64,000 bases of DNA from CAVVFX01 sp963747535. Lineage in GTDB: Bacteria > Acidobacteriota > Terriglobia > Bryobacterales > Bryobacteraceae. The notes beneath the pieces were generated by a model, which searched no databases, was not told the origin of the DNA, and worked only from the letters and a program-made list of their open reading frames with translations. The translations under genes were made by a program, and so were the position numbers. Location: NCBI GenBank assembly GCA_963747535.1, contig CAVVFX010000008.1:1-64000 (forward strand), read 5' to 3'. Positions 26,273-35,295 of the stretch are shown here, piece by piece. The first letter of the stretch is position 1. The number at the start of each line of letters is the position of its first letter.

Positions 26273-26302
26273 GGACCGGCAGCTCGTGCGAGCTACCGGT
26301 CC
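26273..26302. repeat. Palindrome downstream of arylsulfatase gene
   Basis: ggaccggcagctc and gagctaccggtcc form a 13-bp stem with one mismatch and a 4-nt loop, 10 bp after the sulfatase stop. No T-run follows on the minus strand, so it may be a repeat element or an RNA-stabilising hairpin. Confidence 0.6.
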
Positions 26303-26311
26303 CTGGTGTGT

Positions 26312-28687
26312 CTACTGACGCGCCATGGCGAGACGGATGGCATCTTCCGGCGAGACGATGTGGCCGGCTTCGCCCTCAGCCTCTGCGATGGCCAACTGCA
26401 CTCCCTTGACCCGGCCGTTGAAAGCATTGCCGCTCGAACCGTAGTCTTCGGAAACAGGGGAGCCGCTATCGTCGCCGATGTCGAGGCCGTCGTCGGCAGA
26501 GAAGATCATCGCCAGCGTCATTGGGACGACACCCTCGCCGACATTCTTGCCGTCGGTGTACAAGGTCACCTTGCCGCCCTTGCCCAGGCCGCCGCCAGCG
26601 TACGCGAACTCCATGCGCACCTGGTGCTCGCCCGCAGGCAGCGGGCTGGTGGCCTCGACGTAGAAGTGCTTCACTCCCCCGAGGTTGTAGCAGTATTTCA
26701 GCTTGCCGTCCTTGGCATACAAGCTCCAGCCGCCGATGTTCGCGCCCTGGGCAATGATTACGCCCTGCGCGCCCGACGGCGGCACGACAATCTCGGCGGT
26801 GACGGAGTGGGACTTGTTCTTGATGCTGAGGACGCAGTTCTCGCCCAGGTGGCCCATGCCAGAGAAGAGAAGCTGGGAGTGGCCCTTGAGCAGCACGGGC
26901 CTGCCCGCGGTGTCCGGGTTCATCCGTTCGGCGATCCTGTCATCGAGGGGTAGTACGTCGTAGCGGGTCGCCTCAATCAGCCACAGGCGCTGGAGTTCAT
27001 GGAGTTTCTCCGGCATTTGCTTGGACAGGTCGTTGGCCTGGCTCCAGTCCTTTTCGGTGTCGTAAAGTTCCCAGACATCGTCGTCGAAGGCGGGGGTCTT
27101 CTCGCCGATGAGCAGCCACGGTGTCTTGTGCCGTGTCACCGCGGTCCAGCCCTTGTGGAAGATGCCGCGGTTGCCGAACATTTCGAAGTACTGCGTCTCG
27201 TGCCGTTCCGCGGCTTTGGCATCGTTGAATGAGTACAGCATGCTGACGCCTTCGATGGGCGACTGCGTCACACCGTTCACCAAGACCGGTTCGGGGAGCC
27301 CCGCCGCTTCGAGGATAGTCGGAGCAACGTCGATCACGTGGTGGAACTGCGAGCGCAGCTCTCCCTTCGCCTGGATCCCCTTCGGCCAGTGGATGATGGT
27401 GCCATTGCGCGTGCCGCCGAAGTGCGAAGCGACCTGCTTGGTCCATTGGTAGGGAGTGTCCATGGCATGGGCCCAGCCCACGGCGTAGTGAGGATAGGAT
27501 TCCGGACCACCCCACTTGTCGATGCGGGCAGTGAGGAACTCCGGAGTTTCGATGGCGCCCATGCCATTGAAATTGAGCATCTCGTTGAAGGTGCCGTTCA
27601 GCGTGCCTTCTGCTGAAGCGCCATTGTCGCCGATGATGTAGAAGATCAGCGTGTCATCCAGGATTTCGAGCTTCTTCAGTCCGTCGAAGATGCGGCCGAC
27701 CTGGGAGTCAACGTACTCCATATAGCCTGCGTAGACTTCCATTTGGCGGCGCAGCACCGGCTTGAGAGCCTCCGGCATGTCGTCCCAGGCCGGGATTTCC
27801 TTGTGGCGTGCGGTGAGCTGGCAATCGGGCGGGATGACGCCGAGCTTCTTCTGCCGCGCGATGGTCTCCTCACGCAGTTTGTCCCAACCCTGGTCGAACT
27901 TGCCTTTGTACTTGTCGGCAAACTCCTTCGGCGGGTGGTGCGGGGCATGGGTTGCACCGGGTGCGAAATAGACGAAGAACGGCTTGTCAGGCGCGAGTGA
28001 CTTCTGCTGCGAGATCCAGCCCATGGCCTTGTCGGTCATGTCCTCCACGAGGTTGTAGCCTTCCTCGGGCGTCTTTGTCACCTCGACCGGATTGGTGCCC
28101 TCGTACAGGGTGGGGTACCACTGGTTCGCTTCGCCGCCGACGAAGCCGTAGAAATACTCGAAGCCACCGCCACCCGAAGGCCACCGGTCGAACGGTCCGA
28201 CCGAACTTGCCTCCCACACCGGCACTTCGTGACACTTGCCAAACTGTGCCGTAGAGTAACCGTTGAGCTTCAAGGTCCGCGCGATCGGCGATATGGTATT
28301 GGGCAGCTTGGAGTCGTAGCCCGGTGAGCCGCTGGCGATCTCGGTGATGCAGCCCATGTGCGCCGAATGGTGGTTGCGCCCGGTCAGGAGTGCCTGCCGC
28401 GTCGGCGAGCAGAGTGCAGTGGTGTGGAAGCGGTTAAATTTCAGGCCACCTGCTGCCAGGCTTTCCGCTACCGGCGTCTGACAGGGGCCGCCGAAAGCGC
28501 TGGACGAGCCAAACCCCGCGTCGTCAATGAGGACGAGCAGGACGTTGGGCGCACCCGTGGGAGGGCGCAGTTGCTCGATAGGGGGGAACTTAGTATCCGG
28601 GTCCTTCGCATCGTAGGTAACCAGGCCAGTACGCGGCCGGTCCGGAATGGGAAGAACGTTTCGCTGAAGATTGTCTCGTGGGCTCAT
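26312..28687 (-). CDS. Arylsulfatase
   Basis: 791 residues. It hydrolyses sulfate esters. The formylglycine motif is CSPTRQALLTGR (C93-x-P-x-R), preceded by the metal-binding NVLLVLIDDAGFG. Further family residues are in FFVYFAPGATHAPHH and IIGDNGAS. The C-terminal ~200 residues form a beta-rich domain (FAYAGGGLGKGGKVTLYTDG). No signal peptide is seen, so it is probably cytosolic like Pseudomonas AtsA. It needs a formylglycine-generating enzyme, which is not in this window. Shine-Dalgarno aaagga lies 7 bp before the ATG. It is a single-gene unit, divergent from the arsR-VOC pair. Substrate unknown. Confidence 0.9.
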   Translation of the reverse strand: MSPRDNLQRNVLPIPDRPRTGLVTYDAKDPDTKFPPIEQLRPPTGAPNVLLVLIDDAGFGSSSAFGGPCQTPVAESLAAGGLKFNRFHTTALCSPTRQALLTGRNHHSAHMGCITEIASGSPGYDSKLPNTISPIARTLKLNGYSTAQFGKCHEVPVWEASSVGPFDRWPSGGGGFEYFYGFVGGEANQWYPTLYEGTNPVEVTKTPEEGYNLVEDMTDKAMGWISQQKSLAPDKPFFVYFAPGATHAPHHPPKEFADKYKGKFDQGWDKLREETIARQKKLGVIPPDCQLTARHKEIPAWDDMPEALKPVLRRQMEVYAGYMEYVDSQVGRIFDGLKKLEILDDTLIFYIIGDNGASAEGTLNGTFNEMLNFNGMGAIETPEFLTARIDKWGGPESYPHYAVGWAHAMDTPYQWTKQVASHFGGTRNGTIIHWPKGIQAKGELRSQFHHVIDVAPTILEAAGLPEPVLVNGVTQSPIEGVSMLYSFNDAKAAERHETQYFEMFGNRGIFHKGWTAVTRHKTPWLLIGEKTPAFDDDVWELYDTEKDWSQANDLSKQMPEKLHELQRLWLIEATRYDVLPLDDRIAERMNPDTAGRPVLLKGHSQLLFSGMGHLGENCVLSIKNKSHSVTAEIVVPPSGAQGVIIAQGANIGGWSLYAKDGKLKYCYNLGGVKHFYVEATSPLPAGEHQVRMEFAYAGGGLGKGGKVTLYTDGKNVGEGVVPMTLAMIFSADDGLDIGDDSGSPVSEDYGSSGNAFNGRVKGVQLAIAEAEGEAGHIVSPEDAIRLAMARQ

Positions 28688-29010
28688 TGCTTTATCCTTT
28701 GTAGATCTCTTTATCCCTAGGACCAGCCAGCCACGATCGGGGCTGCTGGCTCTGAAAAGTACTACAGCCGCGCGCCAGGCGCACGTACACCCTCCTCCCA
28801 GGACCTTGGCTTGACTCCGGGCAGGCGCGCAGAGTTATGGGCTTTCCGCTGGGATAATGAGGCCACCTGGACGACTGATTCAAAATATTTTGGAATGCGA
28901 TGATTTGTGGCAACGGGACGAGGCGTCCGGACCCAGCCCCACCCAGGAAAATGGGCTCTGGTTTGTGGCATGATCTAAGACCTTTGCCTGGTGTCCTGGT
29001 TAAATATCCC
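28688..29010. other. Intergenic region between divergent sulfatase and arsR genes
   Basis: About 320 bp holding the upstream regions of two divergent genes. I see an imperfect palindrome around agccagcc...ggctgctggct (28729-28753) but no coding frame I would trust. Confidence 0.5.
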
Positions 29011-29040
29011 TTGACACGTATATGCTCTTTAAGGTATACA
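29011..29040 (+). promoter_or_regulatory. Promoter and probable ArsR operator
   Basis: A -35 ttgaca (29011-29016) and a -10 tataca (29035-29040) are 18 bp apart. The dyad gtata (29018-29022) and tatac (29035-29039) spans the spacer and -10, fitting autorepression by the ArsR-type product. The predicted transcription start (~29047) is so close to the start codon that the 5' leader would be ~9 nt or absent. Confidence 0.65.
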
Positions 29041-29055
29041 AAGGGGGTGGAATCT

Positions 29056-29430
29056 GTGTTCGAAGTCATTGCGGAGCCGAACCGCCGCGCGATATTGAGC
29101 CTCCTGGTCTCGTCCCAACAGTCTGTGGGAGAGATTGAGCGTCAGCTTGGTATGCCGCAGCCGGCCGTGTCGAAGCACCTGCGCGTGTTGCGCGAGGCCG
29201 GTTTCGTAGAATCCATGGTGGATCGACAGCGCCGTCTCTACCGGCTGAAGCCGGAACCACTTCAGGAGATCGACGCTTGGCTGGCTCCGTTCCGTCGGTT
29301 CTGGTCCGCTCACGTGGATGCACTCGAACGCCACCTCGACCGCATGGATCAATCAAGACCAACGAAAAGGAAGACAACGAGAAAACGACGCGGCCTAAAC
29401 CGCGAAAGTGACGAAGGAATAACCAAATGA
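29056..29430 (+). CDS. ArsR-family transcriptional regulator
   Basis: 124 residues from GTG 29056 (MFEVIAEPNRRAIL...), the usual start of this subfamily. A GTG at 29047 is possible and would be leaderless. The winged helix-turn-helix is clear: QQSVGEIERQLGMPQPAV, then SKHLRVLREAGFVE and a wing MVDRQRRLYRLK. No metal-binding cysteines are visible, so it is not a classical arsenic or cadmium sensor. It belongs to the group commonly paired with SRPBCC or VOC genes. It overlaps the downstream VOC gene by 4 bp and probably controls it. Confidence 0.87.
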   Translation: MFEVIAEPNRRAILSLLVSSQQSVGEIERQLGMPQPAVSKHLRVLREAGFVESMVDRQRRLYRLKPEPLQEIDAWLAPFRRFWSAHVDALERHLDRMDQSRPTKRKTTRKRRGLNRESDEGITK

Positions 29431-29819
29431 AAATCAAAGTGACCAGCATATATGTCGATGACCAGGACAGGGCCCTGCGATTCTATACCGATGTCTTGGG
29501 CTTTACCAAGAAGACCGATTTCAGTCAGGGTCCATACCGCTGGCTGACCGTGGCCCCGGCCGAGGACCCGAACGGCACGGAACTCCAGTTGGCTCTCAAC
29601 AACAACCCCGCAGCCAAAGCGTATCAGGAGGCGATCTTTCAACAGGGCCAGCCCGCGGTCATGTTCTTCACCGACGACGTCAAGGGCGACTATGAGAGGA
29701 TCAAGGTCCGCGGCGCCGAGTTCACGATGCCCCCCACCGGCGTGACCGGCTCGACCATTGCGATGCTGAAGGACACCTGCGGCAACCTCATTCAGCTCAC
29801 GCAGTTGGCACGCTACTAA
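29427..29819 (+). CDS. VOC-family (glyoxalase/bleomycin-resistance fold) protein
   Basis: 130 residues forming two beta-alpha-beta-beta-beta modules: IKVTSIYVDDQDRALRFYTD, then LGF; RWLTVAPAEDP; TELQLAL; second module PAVMFFTDDVKGDYERIKVR, then GNLIQLTQL. Of the usual metal ligands, the glutamate in TELQL is present. The first-strand histidine is Y or D here, and the last glutamate appears as Q in LIQL. Classical metal-dependent glyoxalase I activity is therefore doubtful. It may bind or sequester a small toxic molecule. Translationally coupled to the ArsR-type regulator. Confidence 0.85.
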   Translation: MKIKVTSIYVDDQDRALRFYTDVLGFTKKTDFSQGPYRWLTVAPAEDPNGTELQLALNNNPAAKAYQEAIFQQGQPAVMFFTDDVKGDYERIKVRGAEFTMPPTGVTGSTIAMLKDTCGNLIQLTQLARY

Positions 29820-30281
29820 ATGCGGCCGTTCCGCACATTTGCGTAACTCCGCCGGTTCTGCCTCTTGCGCAGTCTCCTGATTCGATGGGTCCTTGAGCGG
29901 TGAAACTCTTAAACGGGTCCTGGTAATCCCCCACCCTCCAAACCTCAGTGTCTGGACGCGTTGGGGGAAACTGACAATAATTCAGCCCACCCCGTTACGC
30001 GCCCGGCCGCTGGAATGAACACCGGAATAACGCTTCCTGTTATCGCCGTGATTGAGGACTTGGGAGCGAGGAAGGCGCAGTAGTGTGCGCAATCCAAGCG
30101 TCGGGGCGGATTGGGCCCTTAACTCTGCTGATCGAACCGCTGCCGATCAGCAGCCCTTTAGGTTGCAGGCGCGGGCGGTGCCACGCATCCGACCCTATGC
30201 AGGCCGAACTATCCGTGGGCCTGGCTATAGAGCTTGGAAAAGCCGATGGAACAGGATGCCGACTCCACTCCGAGACGAGGC
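29820..30281. other. Intergenic region with a hairpin, no gene seen
   Basis: About 460 bp between convergent genes. The only structure noted is a perfect 10-bp inverted repeat, ctgctgatcg (30125-30134) and cgatcagcag (30144-30153), with no T-run. Open frames here are antisense extensions of the receptor gene. Confidence 0.5.
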
Positions 30282-33200
30282 TCAGAATTGGATCCGGAGC
30301 GACCCTTGGATATCCGGGTTCGTCGTATACCAGCTCGCGAAGCCGTATGACGTAGCCGGAGCGAAGCGGCCAAAGCTCTGCGGGCTGGTGATGTTCACCA
30401 CCGAGTTCGGGCTCAGATAAGCGCCGGTTTTCGGGAAATCATTATGGGCATCCGCGCGTACGATAATCTTGAATTTCTCCCGGTAGGACCAGCTCTTGGC
30501 CAACGAGTACTCGGGCCACCACACGCCACCGGCGCGCCCGATTCCCACGCCCGCATTTCCGTTCTGAAAGTTCCCCGGATAAGAGAAGGCGTTGATGTTG
30601 AACCACGGATTCTGGTTAGATTCGGGCCACAGGTTCTTACCCACGGTGTAGTTCGGAACGTTGACCACCTGCCCGGGAACGATATTCGGAATCGTTTGGC
30701 CGGGCAGGTACTTGTAAGGGCTGCCGGCCATCGTGAAGGTAACGGGCAGACCGGTACGCATGCTCTCGATCGCGGTGAGGGTCCAGCCGCCCAGGAACAG
30801 ATCTAAGATATAGCCGCCCGTGCCGGCACGGTTGAGGTACTTCCGGTGCCTGCCGAACGGAAGATCGTAGGTTGCCTGCGGCGTGAATTGGTACTTGTAA
30901 TCGGTCGCCGCCGGCCCCTTGGTTAAGTTCCAGTCGTAGAACTGCTCGCCGCTGCCGGCGGTGCCGGAAAGGGTTTTGCTCCAGGTGAACAGGATGGTGT
31001 ATGAAAGTCCGTTGCTGAATCTCCTTTCCACCCGCGTGTTCAGAGAGTGATAGGTGCTGTGGCCGAAGTTGCTGTAGTAGTTGATGGCGCCGAACTGCGG
31101 GTAATTCAGGTAATTCTGCGAGTTGGCATACACTGTGTTGAGCAAAGTTTGATTCGTCGACTGGAAGATCGACAGCGGCAGCACGTTCATATTGACCGAA
31201 CCCGGAACCAGCGCGACGCCGGAGTCACCCATATACGTCACCTCCGCCAGATGGTTCGGGCGGAACTCCCACTGGAACCCCCCCGACCACATCAGGACGT
31301 ACGGGTTGCGGAGGTTCGGATCGATGTAAGTGGCCGTTCGCGCGCTATAGTTGGTCCCGACATAGTTGGCCGTATTGGTACCGGGATTGATGGTGTAGAC
31401 AATCGGACCGGGGCCCTGCGACAGGTAGAACGCGGGATTCGGATTCCCCGGCACCTGCTGCACCTGCGCCGTGGCCAGATAATTGTCCTGCCCAAGCTCC
31501 GGCATGACGTCGACAGTGAACCGGTCAAACGACCCTCGGAAGACAAATTTCGGCTTGAAATTCCAGGACACGCCGATCCGCGGGTCAAAATTGTGCATGT
31601 CGGCATTGTAAATCGTCCCCTTGGGGTTGGTGATCGCGCCCATCAGACCGGTGAGCGGATCGACCGCGTTGGGGTTGAATTCCGACTTCAGGCCCCACTT
31701 CGTGTTGGCCGGACTCTCGTAGGCGTAGCGCAGCCCGAGGTTGAGCGTCAGGTTGTTCCGGATTCTCCAATCGTCCTGCACGAAAAACTGGTGCGACCAC
31801 CAGCGCGGCAGATAATTCGCCAAAAGCGTGGTGTAGGTGGCCGAGGTTACCGAGCCGAGCAGGAAGGATGCGAAGGAATCTCCGGTGTTCGGAGTAAACG
31901 GCAGGCCGCTTCCGGACTGTGCGAAGTTATAAACGCCCGACGGCTGCGATACCGCGACATCGTTCTCGCGTGTCACCAGGCCCTGATAGCCCATTTTGAA
32001 GGTGTGTTTCCCGTGAACCTTGGTCACGTTATCAATGAACTCGAAATCTTCGTTGAGCGTCCGCAGGTTGGAGCCGGCCGTCCCACTCGGGTTGGCGGTC
32101 CAGGTTACCGAACTACCTCCGGAGGCGCCTACGAATCCGGGAAAGGTCTGCGGCCCAACACCCGGGATTCCCAATATACTGGCCCACCCCTGGTTATTGA
32201 GAACCGGAGTGACGGTGTCGTTGCGCCGCTGATAGGACATGCGAAACTCGTTGACCACCGTCGGGCTGAAATTGTGATATTCGCCGACGGTCGCGCCCTG
32301 GACGTCGATCTTCTCCGGCAGGCCCAGACTGTACTGGCTGTTGACGATCTGGCCCCAGGCATACTGTACAGGAGGTCGGCCCGCGGGTTGGCGGTTCATG
32401 TTCCAGTTATACCGGACGAAGAGTTTGTCATTGCTCCCGATCTGCTGGTCGACTTTGGCCAGATGTCCCTGGCGGTCCGACAGATAGGGGGTGTAGTTGG
32501 TGTAGTTGTTATTCGGACCGGTGTTGCTATAGAAGCCGGTAGTGTTCGGAAGCTGGTAGGGGTTGTACGACAGAAACTTCGCCGCGACCGGGTCGAAGCG
32601 GCTCAGTGGAATCTGAGAGTTCGGGAACGGCGTGGCGGTCCAGCCGGTCGTGCTCGGGCAGCCTGCGGCGAGCGTGCACGTAATAGTCTTCGGATCGTAA
32701 ATAGGTAATCCGAGACCTCCGAACGCAAAGTTCCCGGCGAGCATATTCTGATCCACCGTGGAGGTGGTGGAGCTGTTGGACTCGTGATCGTAGTCAAAAC
32801 GATACCCAAGATAGAAGAAAGTCTTGTTCCTGCCGTTATATATCTTGGGGATGATCACCGGACCGCCCATGGTGGCGTCGAAGTTATGATATTCGAAATA
32901 AGCGTTTTGAAGGTTCGCGACGCTCTGTTGAAAATACTGCCGGTCGATCCACGGCTTCATGATAATCCGCTCTTCGGCCGCCATGTGCAGTTCGTTGGTA
33001 CCGCTTTTGGTGACGACGTTGAACGCTCCGCCCGAAGTGTGCCCCGTTTCGGCCGGAATTCCGGCGGACCAGACCTGGGCTTCCGCGATGGAGTCAATGG
33101 GTACCGTCACCATCGTGTTCGCCTCGCCGAGCACTGTGCGGACTGACTGTTTAGATTGAGCCCCGTCGACGGTGAAGTTGAGGTTGGCCGAAGACAGCCC

Positions 33201-33719
33201 GCCAATCATGCAGACACCGCTGTTGCTTCCGCAGGCCGCTCCCTCCATGTAATACATGGCGAACGTCGGCCTCGACTCGTTGATTGGAGTCTCCTGGACT
33301 TTCTTGGCGTCGCTTGTCGATCCGATGACGGCGCTATCAGTTGCCAGAAGAGGGTTGGTCGCCGTTACCTGGATCTCCTGGTTGACGGCGCCAACTTCCA
33401 GACGAGTATCGATGCGCAACGTCGATCCCGCCTGTACCAGAACGCCAGCGCGAACGACCTTCTTGAAACCGGCAGCCTCTACGGTGACCTCGTATTCACC
33501 GACGTTCAGGTACGGAATGATGTATTCGCCTGCGGCGGTCGTTAAACCGTGAGACTCTACTTTAGTCTGGACATCGACAGCCTTGACGGTGGCATTCGGA
33601 ACCGCTAAACCGGTGGAATCCGTCACAAGTCCGACCAGCGTGCCCGTCTGCACATCCTGCGCGATGGAAAACGTGGCAAAAACCAAAGCAATCAATGCGG
33701 CACGATTGACGATACACAT
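30282..33719 (-). CDS. Oar-like TonB-dependent outer membrane receptor
   Basis: 1145 residues from the ATG at 33719 (MCIVNRAALIALVFATFSIA), with gggagga just upstream; the open frame extends further but without support. Order: signal peptide; carboxypeptidase-regulatory Ig-like domain (~20-105, TGTLVGLVTDSTGLAVPNA); a plug domain (~120-240, DSIAEAQVWSAGIPAETG, then GGAFNVVTKSGTNELH); a long beta-barrel to the C-terminus. The final strand ends in ...IQGSLRIQF with a terminal aromatic residue. It takes up large substrates, often glycans, powered by TonB. It is about 460 bp downstream of the dehydrogenase gene on the same strand, with gene remnants between. The cargo is unknown. Confidence 0.87.
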   Translation of the reverse strand: MCIVNRAALIALVFATFSIAQDVQTGTLVGLVTDSTGLAVPNATVKAVDVQTKVESHGLTTAAGEYIIPYLNVGEYEVTVEAAGFKKVVRAGVLVQAGSTLRIDTRLEVGAVNQEIQVTATNPLLATDSAVIGSTSDAKKVQETPINESRPTFAMYYMEGAACGSNSGVCMIGGLSSANLNFTVDGAQSKQSVRTVLGEANTMVTVPIDSIAEAQVWSAGIPAETGHTSGGAFNVVTKSGTNELHMAAEERIIMKPWIDRQYFQQSVANLQNAYFEYHNFDATMGGPVIIPKIYNGRNKTFFYLGYRFDYDHESNSSTTSTVDQNMLAGNFAFGGLGLPIYDPKTITCTLAAGCPSTTGWTATPFPNSQIPLSRFDPVAAKFLSYNPYQLPNTTGFYSNTGPNNNYTNYTPYLSDRQGHLAKVDQQIGSNDKLFVRYNWNMNRQPAGRPPVQYAWGQIVNSQYSLGLPEKIDVQGATVGEYHNFSPTVVNEFRMSYQRRNDTVTPVLNNQGWASILGIPGVGPQTFPGFVGASGGSSVTWTANPSGTAGSNLRTLNEDFEFIDNVTKVHGKHTFKMGYQGLVTRENDVAVSQPSGVYNFAQSGSGLPFTPNTGDSFASFLLGSVTSATYTTLLANYLPRWWSHQFFVQDDWRIRNNLTLNLGLRYAYESPANTKWGLKSEFNPNAVDPLTGLMGAITNPKGTIYNADMHNFDPRIGVSWNFKPKFVFRGSFDRFTVDVMPELGQDNYLATAQVQQVPGNPNPAFYLSQGPGPIVYTINPGTNTANYVGTNYSARTATYIDPNLRNPYVLMWSGGFQWEFRPNHLAEVTYMGDSGVALVPGSVNMNVLPLSIFQSTNQTLLNTVYANSQNYLNYPQFGAINYYSNFGHSTYHSLNTRVERRFSNGLSYTILFTWSKTLSGTAGSGEQFYDWNLTKGPAATDYKYQFTPQATYDLPFGRHRKYLNRAGTGGYILDLFLGGWTLTAIESMRTGLPVTFTMAGSPYKYLPGQTIPNIVPGQVVNVPNYTVGKNLWPESNQNPWFNINAFSYPGNFQNGNAGVGIGRAGGVWWPEYSLAKSWSYREKFKIIVRADAHNDFPKTGAYLSPNSVVNITSPQSFGRFAPATSYGFASWYTTNPDIQGSLRIQF

Positions 33720-33944
33720 AAATCCTCCCTCGCCAGCGCGATTTGCTACTCCTCGCGCCACGTCTATAGCACTATGCCCGTGCCTACCTCGAAGCTGACT
33801 AAACTGGGATTTCCATTCTGCACCTCAAGCACGGTTCCAGACAGTATAAACCCACTACGGTCCTTTCTGTAACATATTCCGCGTGTTTTTTTGTGGCAGA
33901 CCCGCCTTCGCGCTGTCAGCATCACCTCGCCCTGCCCCAAAACA

Positions 33945-34069
33945 CAAACGTGCGGCGAGTAGCATAAAACCTTCGGCGCTGGCTCGACACAGCCGAACGG
34001 GAAGCAGGTAACAAGAGTTAGGCTGTCCCACTGCCGGGCTTGCCGTACAGGAGCGCCGCGGCGATCCAA
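33945..34069 (-). pseudogene. Sortase C-terminal remnant
   Basis: Reading the minus strand from about 34069 gives DRRGAPVRQARQWD, then SLTLVTCFPFG, then EPAPK. The segment LTLVTCxPF...G.APK is the catalytic-cysteine motif of class D-type sortases (TLxTC), with the cysteine codon at 34006-34004. Before it there is no sortase body, and after APK the expected R-F/Y-x-V-R-A strand is lost. The frame stays open to 33764 but is not sortase-like. It is a decayed fragment. Confidence 0.55.
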
Positions 34070-34182
34070 AAATAGGCCGCGGCACTGGCTACCCTGCGGA
34101 AAACGGGGACGCGCTGCGATTGCTGTGGCGCGCTACGCCAATCATGAGTGTGGGTGTCGAATATGCGGAATCCCGATTTCAT
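34018..34182 (-). pseudogene. Amidohydrolase N-terminal remnant
   Basis: The ATG at 34182 overlaps the dehydrogenase stop by one base (TGATG), the mark of a translationally coupled operon gene. The product begins MKSGFRIFDTHTH, the metal-binding HxH start of amidohydrolase-2 family enzymes. The codons after it would read IGVARHSNRSASP if one extra base were removed after CAT and one restored a few bases later. So the open 54-residue frame is a frameshifted remnant and the TIM barrel is absent. Confidence 0.6.
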
Positions 34183-35288
34183 CACCCTGTTGTCTTCTGC
34201 TGGCTGGCTGGCAACGCCGATACGATCAACTCCGTCATCTGCCGCGTAGTCAGGCCGGAACCCATATCGGGGGTCCGCGCCGCGGGATCGGCGAGCACGT
34301 CCCGGATGGCTCCGCGGACCATCCCGGCCCCGGCGCGTGTGTCCGCCGTTCCGAGCCATTCGAGCATCATGGCAACCGAAAGGATGGTCGCGACTGGGTT
34401 CGCGATCCCCTTGCCGGCTATGTCCGGCGCCGATCCGTGGGCTGGCTGGAATACCGCGTATTCTTCCCCAATATCCGCGGAGGGTGCCATACCCATGCCG
34501 CCGACGAGTCCGGCAGCAAGGTCGGACAGGATGTCGCCAAACATGTTTTCCGTCACCATGACATCGAACGCCTCAGGACGTTGCACCAGGTAGAGGGCGG
34601 CCGCATCGACGTAAACTCGTTCGGTTCGGACATCGGGAAACTCGACGGCGATTTCATCGAACACACGGCGGAAAAATGCCATGGAAGGAAGCACATTGGC
34701 CTTATCGATGAGACTCACCTGCCGGCGCCTGGAACTCGCTGCCCGGAATGCGGCACGGATGACTCGCTCGGCTCCGCAACGGCTAATCCGCAGTTTGTCT
34801 TCCGCATATTCGGCTCCGGCAGCCAATGGTTCCTTCCTGGAAAAGAACAGCCCCTCGGTGCTCTCCCTAACCAGCAGGAGGTCGATGCTGCCTGCCGCCC
34901 GGTTGCGCAACGGCGAATCGGCGGAATGATAAAGAAAGACCGGCCGCAGCCCGCAGTAAAGGTCGAGACGCTCCCGCAAATCGAGTTGCGGCGTCATCTC
35001 GATACCGTCAGGCCACCGTACTCCGGGCAACCCCATAGCACCGAGAAGAATCGCGTCGAAGTCTTTCAGTTGCTCAAACACCGCGGCGGGCAAAGGATCG
35101 CCGCCGCGCAGGTATTCCTCGGCCCCGACATCGAATTCCGTAAGTTCGAAACGGGTAGTGTCGAGGCGCGACTCGACTGCGCGAAGCACTTCCACGCCCG
35201 CAAGCATGACTTCTTTACCGATGCCGTCGCCTGGAAGGACTGCGATGCGGCAGGGGCCCGATCCTGGCCCGATGGCTGTTTTATGCAT
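34182..35288 (-). CDS. Isopropylmalate/tartrate-type decarboxylating dehydrogenase
   Basis: 368 residues of the beta-decarboxylating dehydrogenase family (LeuB, Icd, tartrate dehydrogenase). Features: AVLPGDGIGKEV, arginines in LRERLDLYCGLRP, the YAEDKLRISR-type segment, DKANVL, DILSDLAAGLVGGMGMAPSA and the NAD-binding HGSAPDIAGKGIANP. It oxidises and decarboxylates a 2-hydroxy-3-carboxy acid. The operon context, next to glycosidases and far from leu genes, suggests a sugar-acid substrate such as tartrate rather than leucine synthesis; leuB cannot be excluded. It lies 7 bp after the DUF5060 gene. Confidence 0.8.
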   Translation of the reverse strand: MHKTAIGPGSGPCRIAVLPGDGIGKEVMLAGVEVLRAVESRLDTTRFELTEFDVGAEEYLRGGDPLPAAVFEQLKDFDAILLGAMGLPGVRWPDGIEMTPQLDLRERLDLYCGLRPVFLYHSADSPLRNRAAGSIDLLLVRESTEGLFFSRKEPLAAGAEYAEDKLRISRCGAERVIRAAFRAASSRRRQVSLIDKANVLPSMAFFRRVFDEIAVEFPDVRTERVYVDAAALYLVQRPEAFDVMVTENMFGDILSDLAAGLVGGMGMAPSADIGEEYAVFQPAHGSAPDIAGKGIANPVATILSVAMMLEWLGTADTRAGAGMVRGAIRDVLADPAARTPDMGSGLTTRQMTELIVSALPASQQKTTG

Positions 35289-35295
35289 AGAGTTC

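Noticed and set aside
26066..26953. Whole 295-residue plus-strand open frame as a gene
   Set aside because: Only its first ~50 codons resemble a protein; the rest is antisense of the sulfatase.
31047..32708. 553-residue plus-strand open frame
   Set aside because: Antisense of the TonB receptor barrel, with Val/Arg-rich shadow composition.
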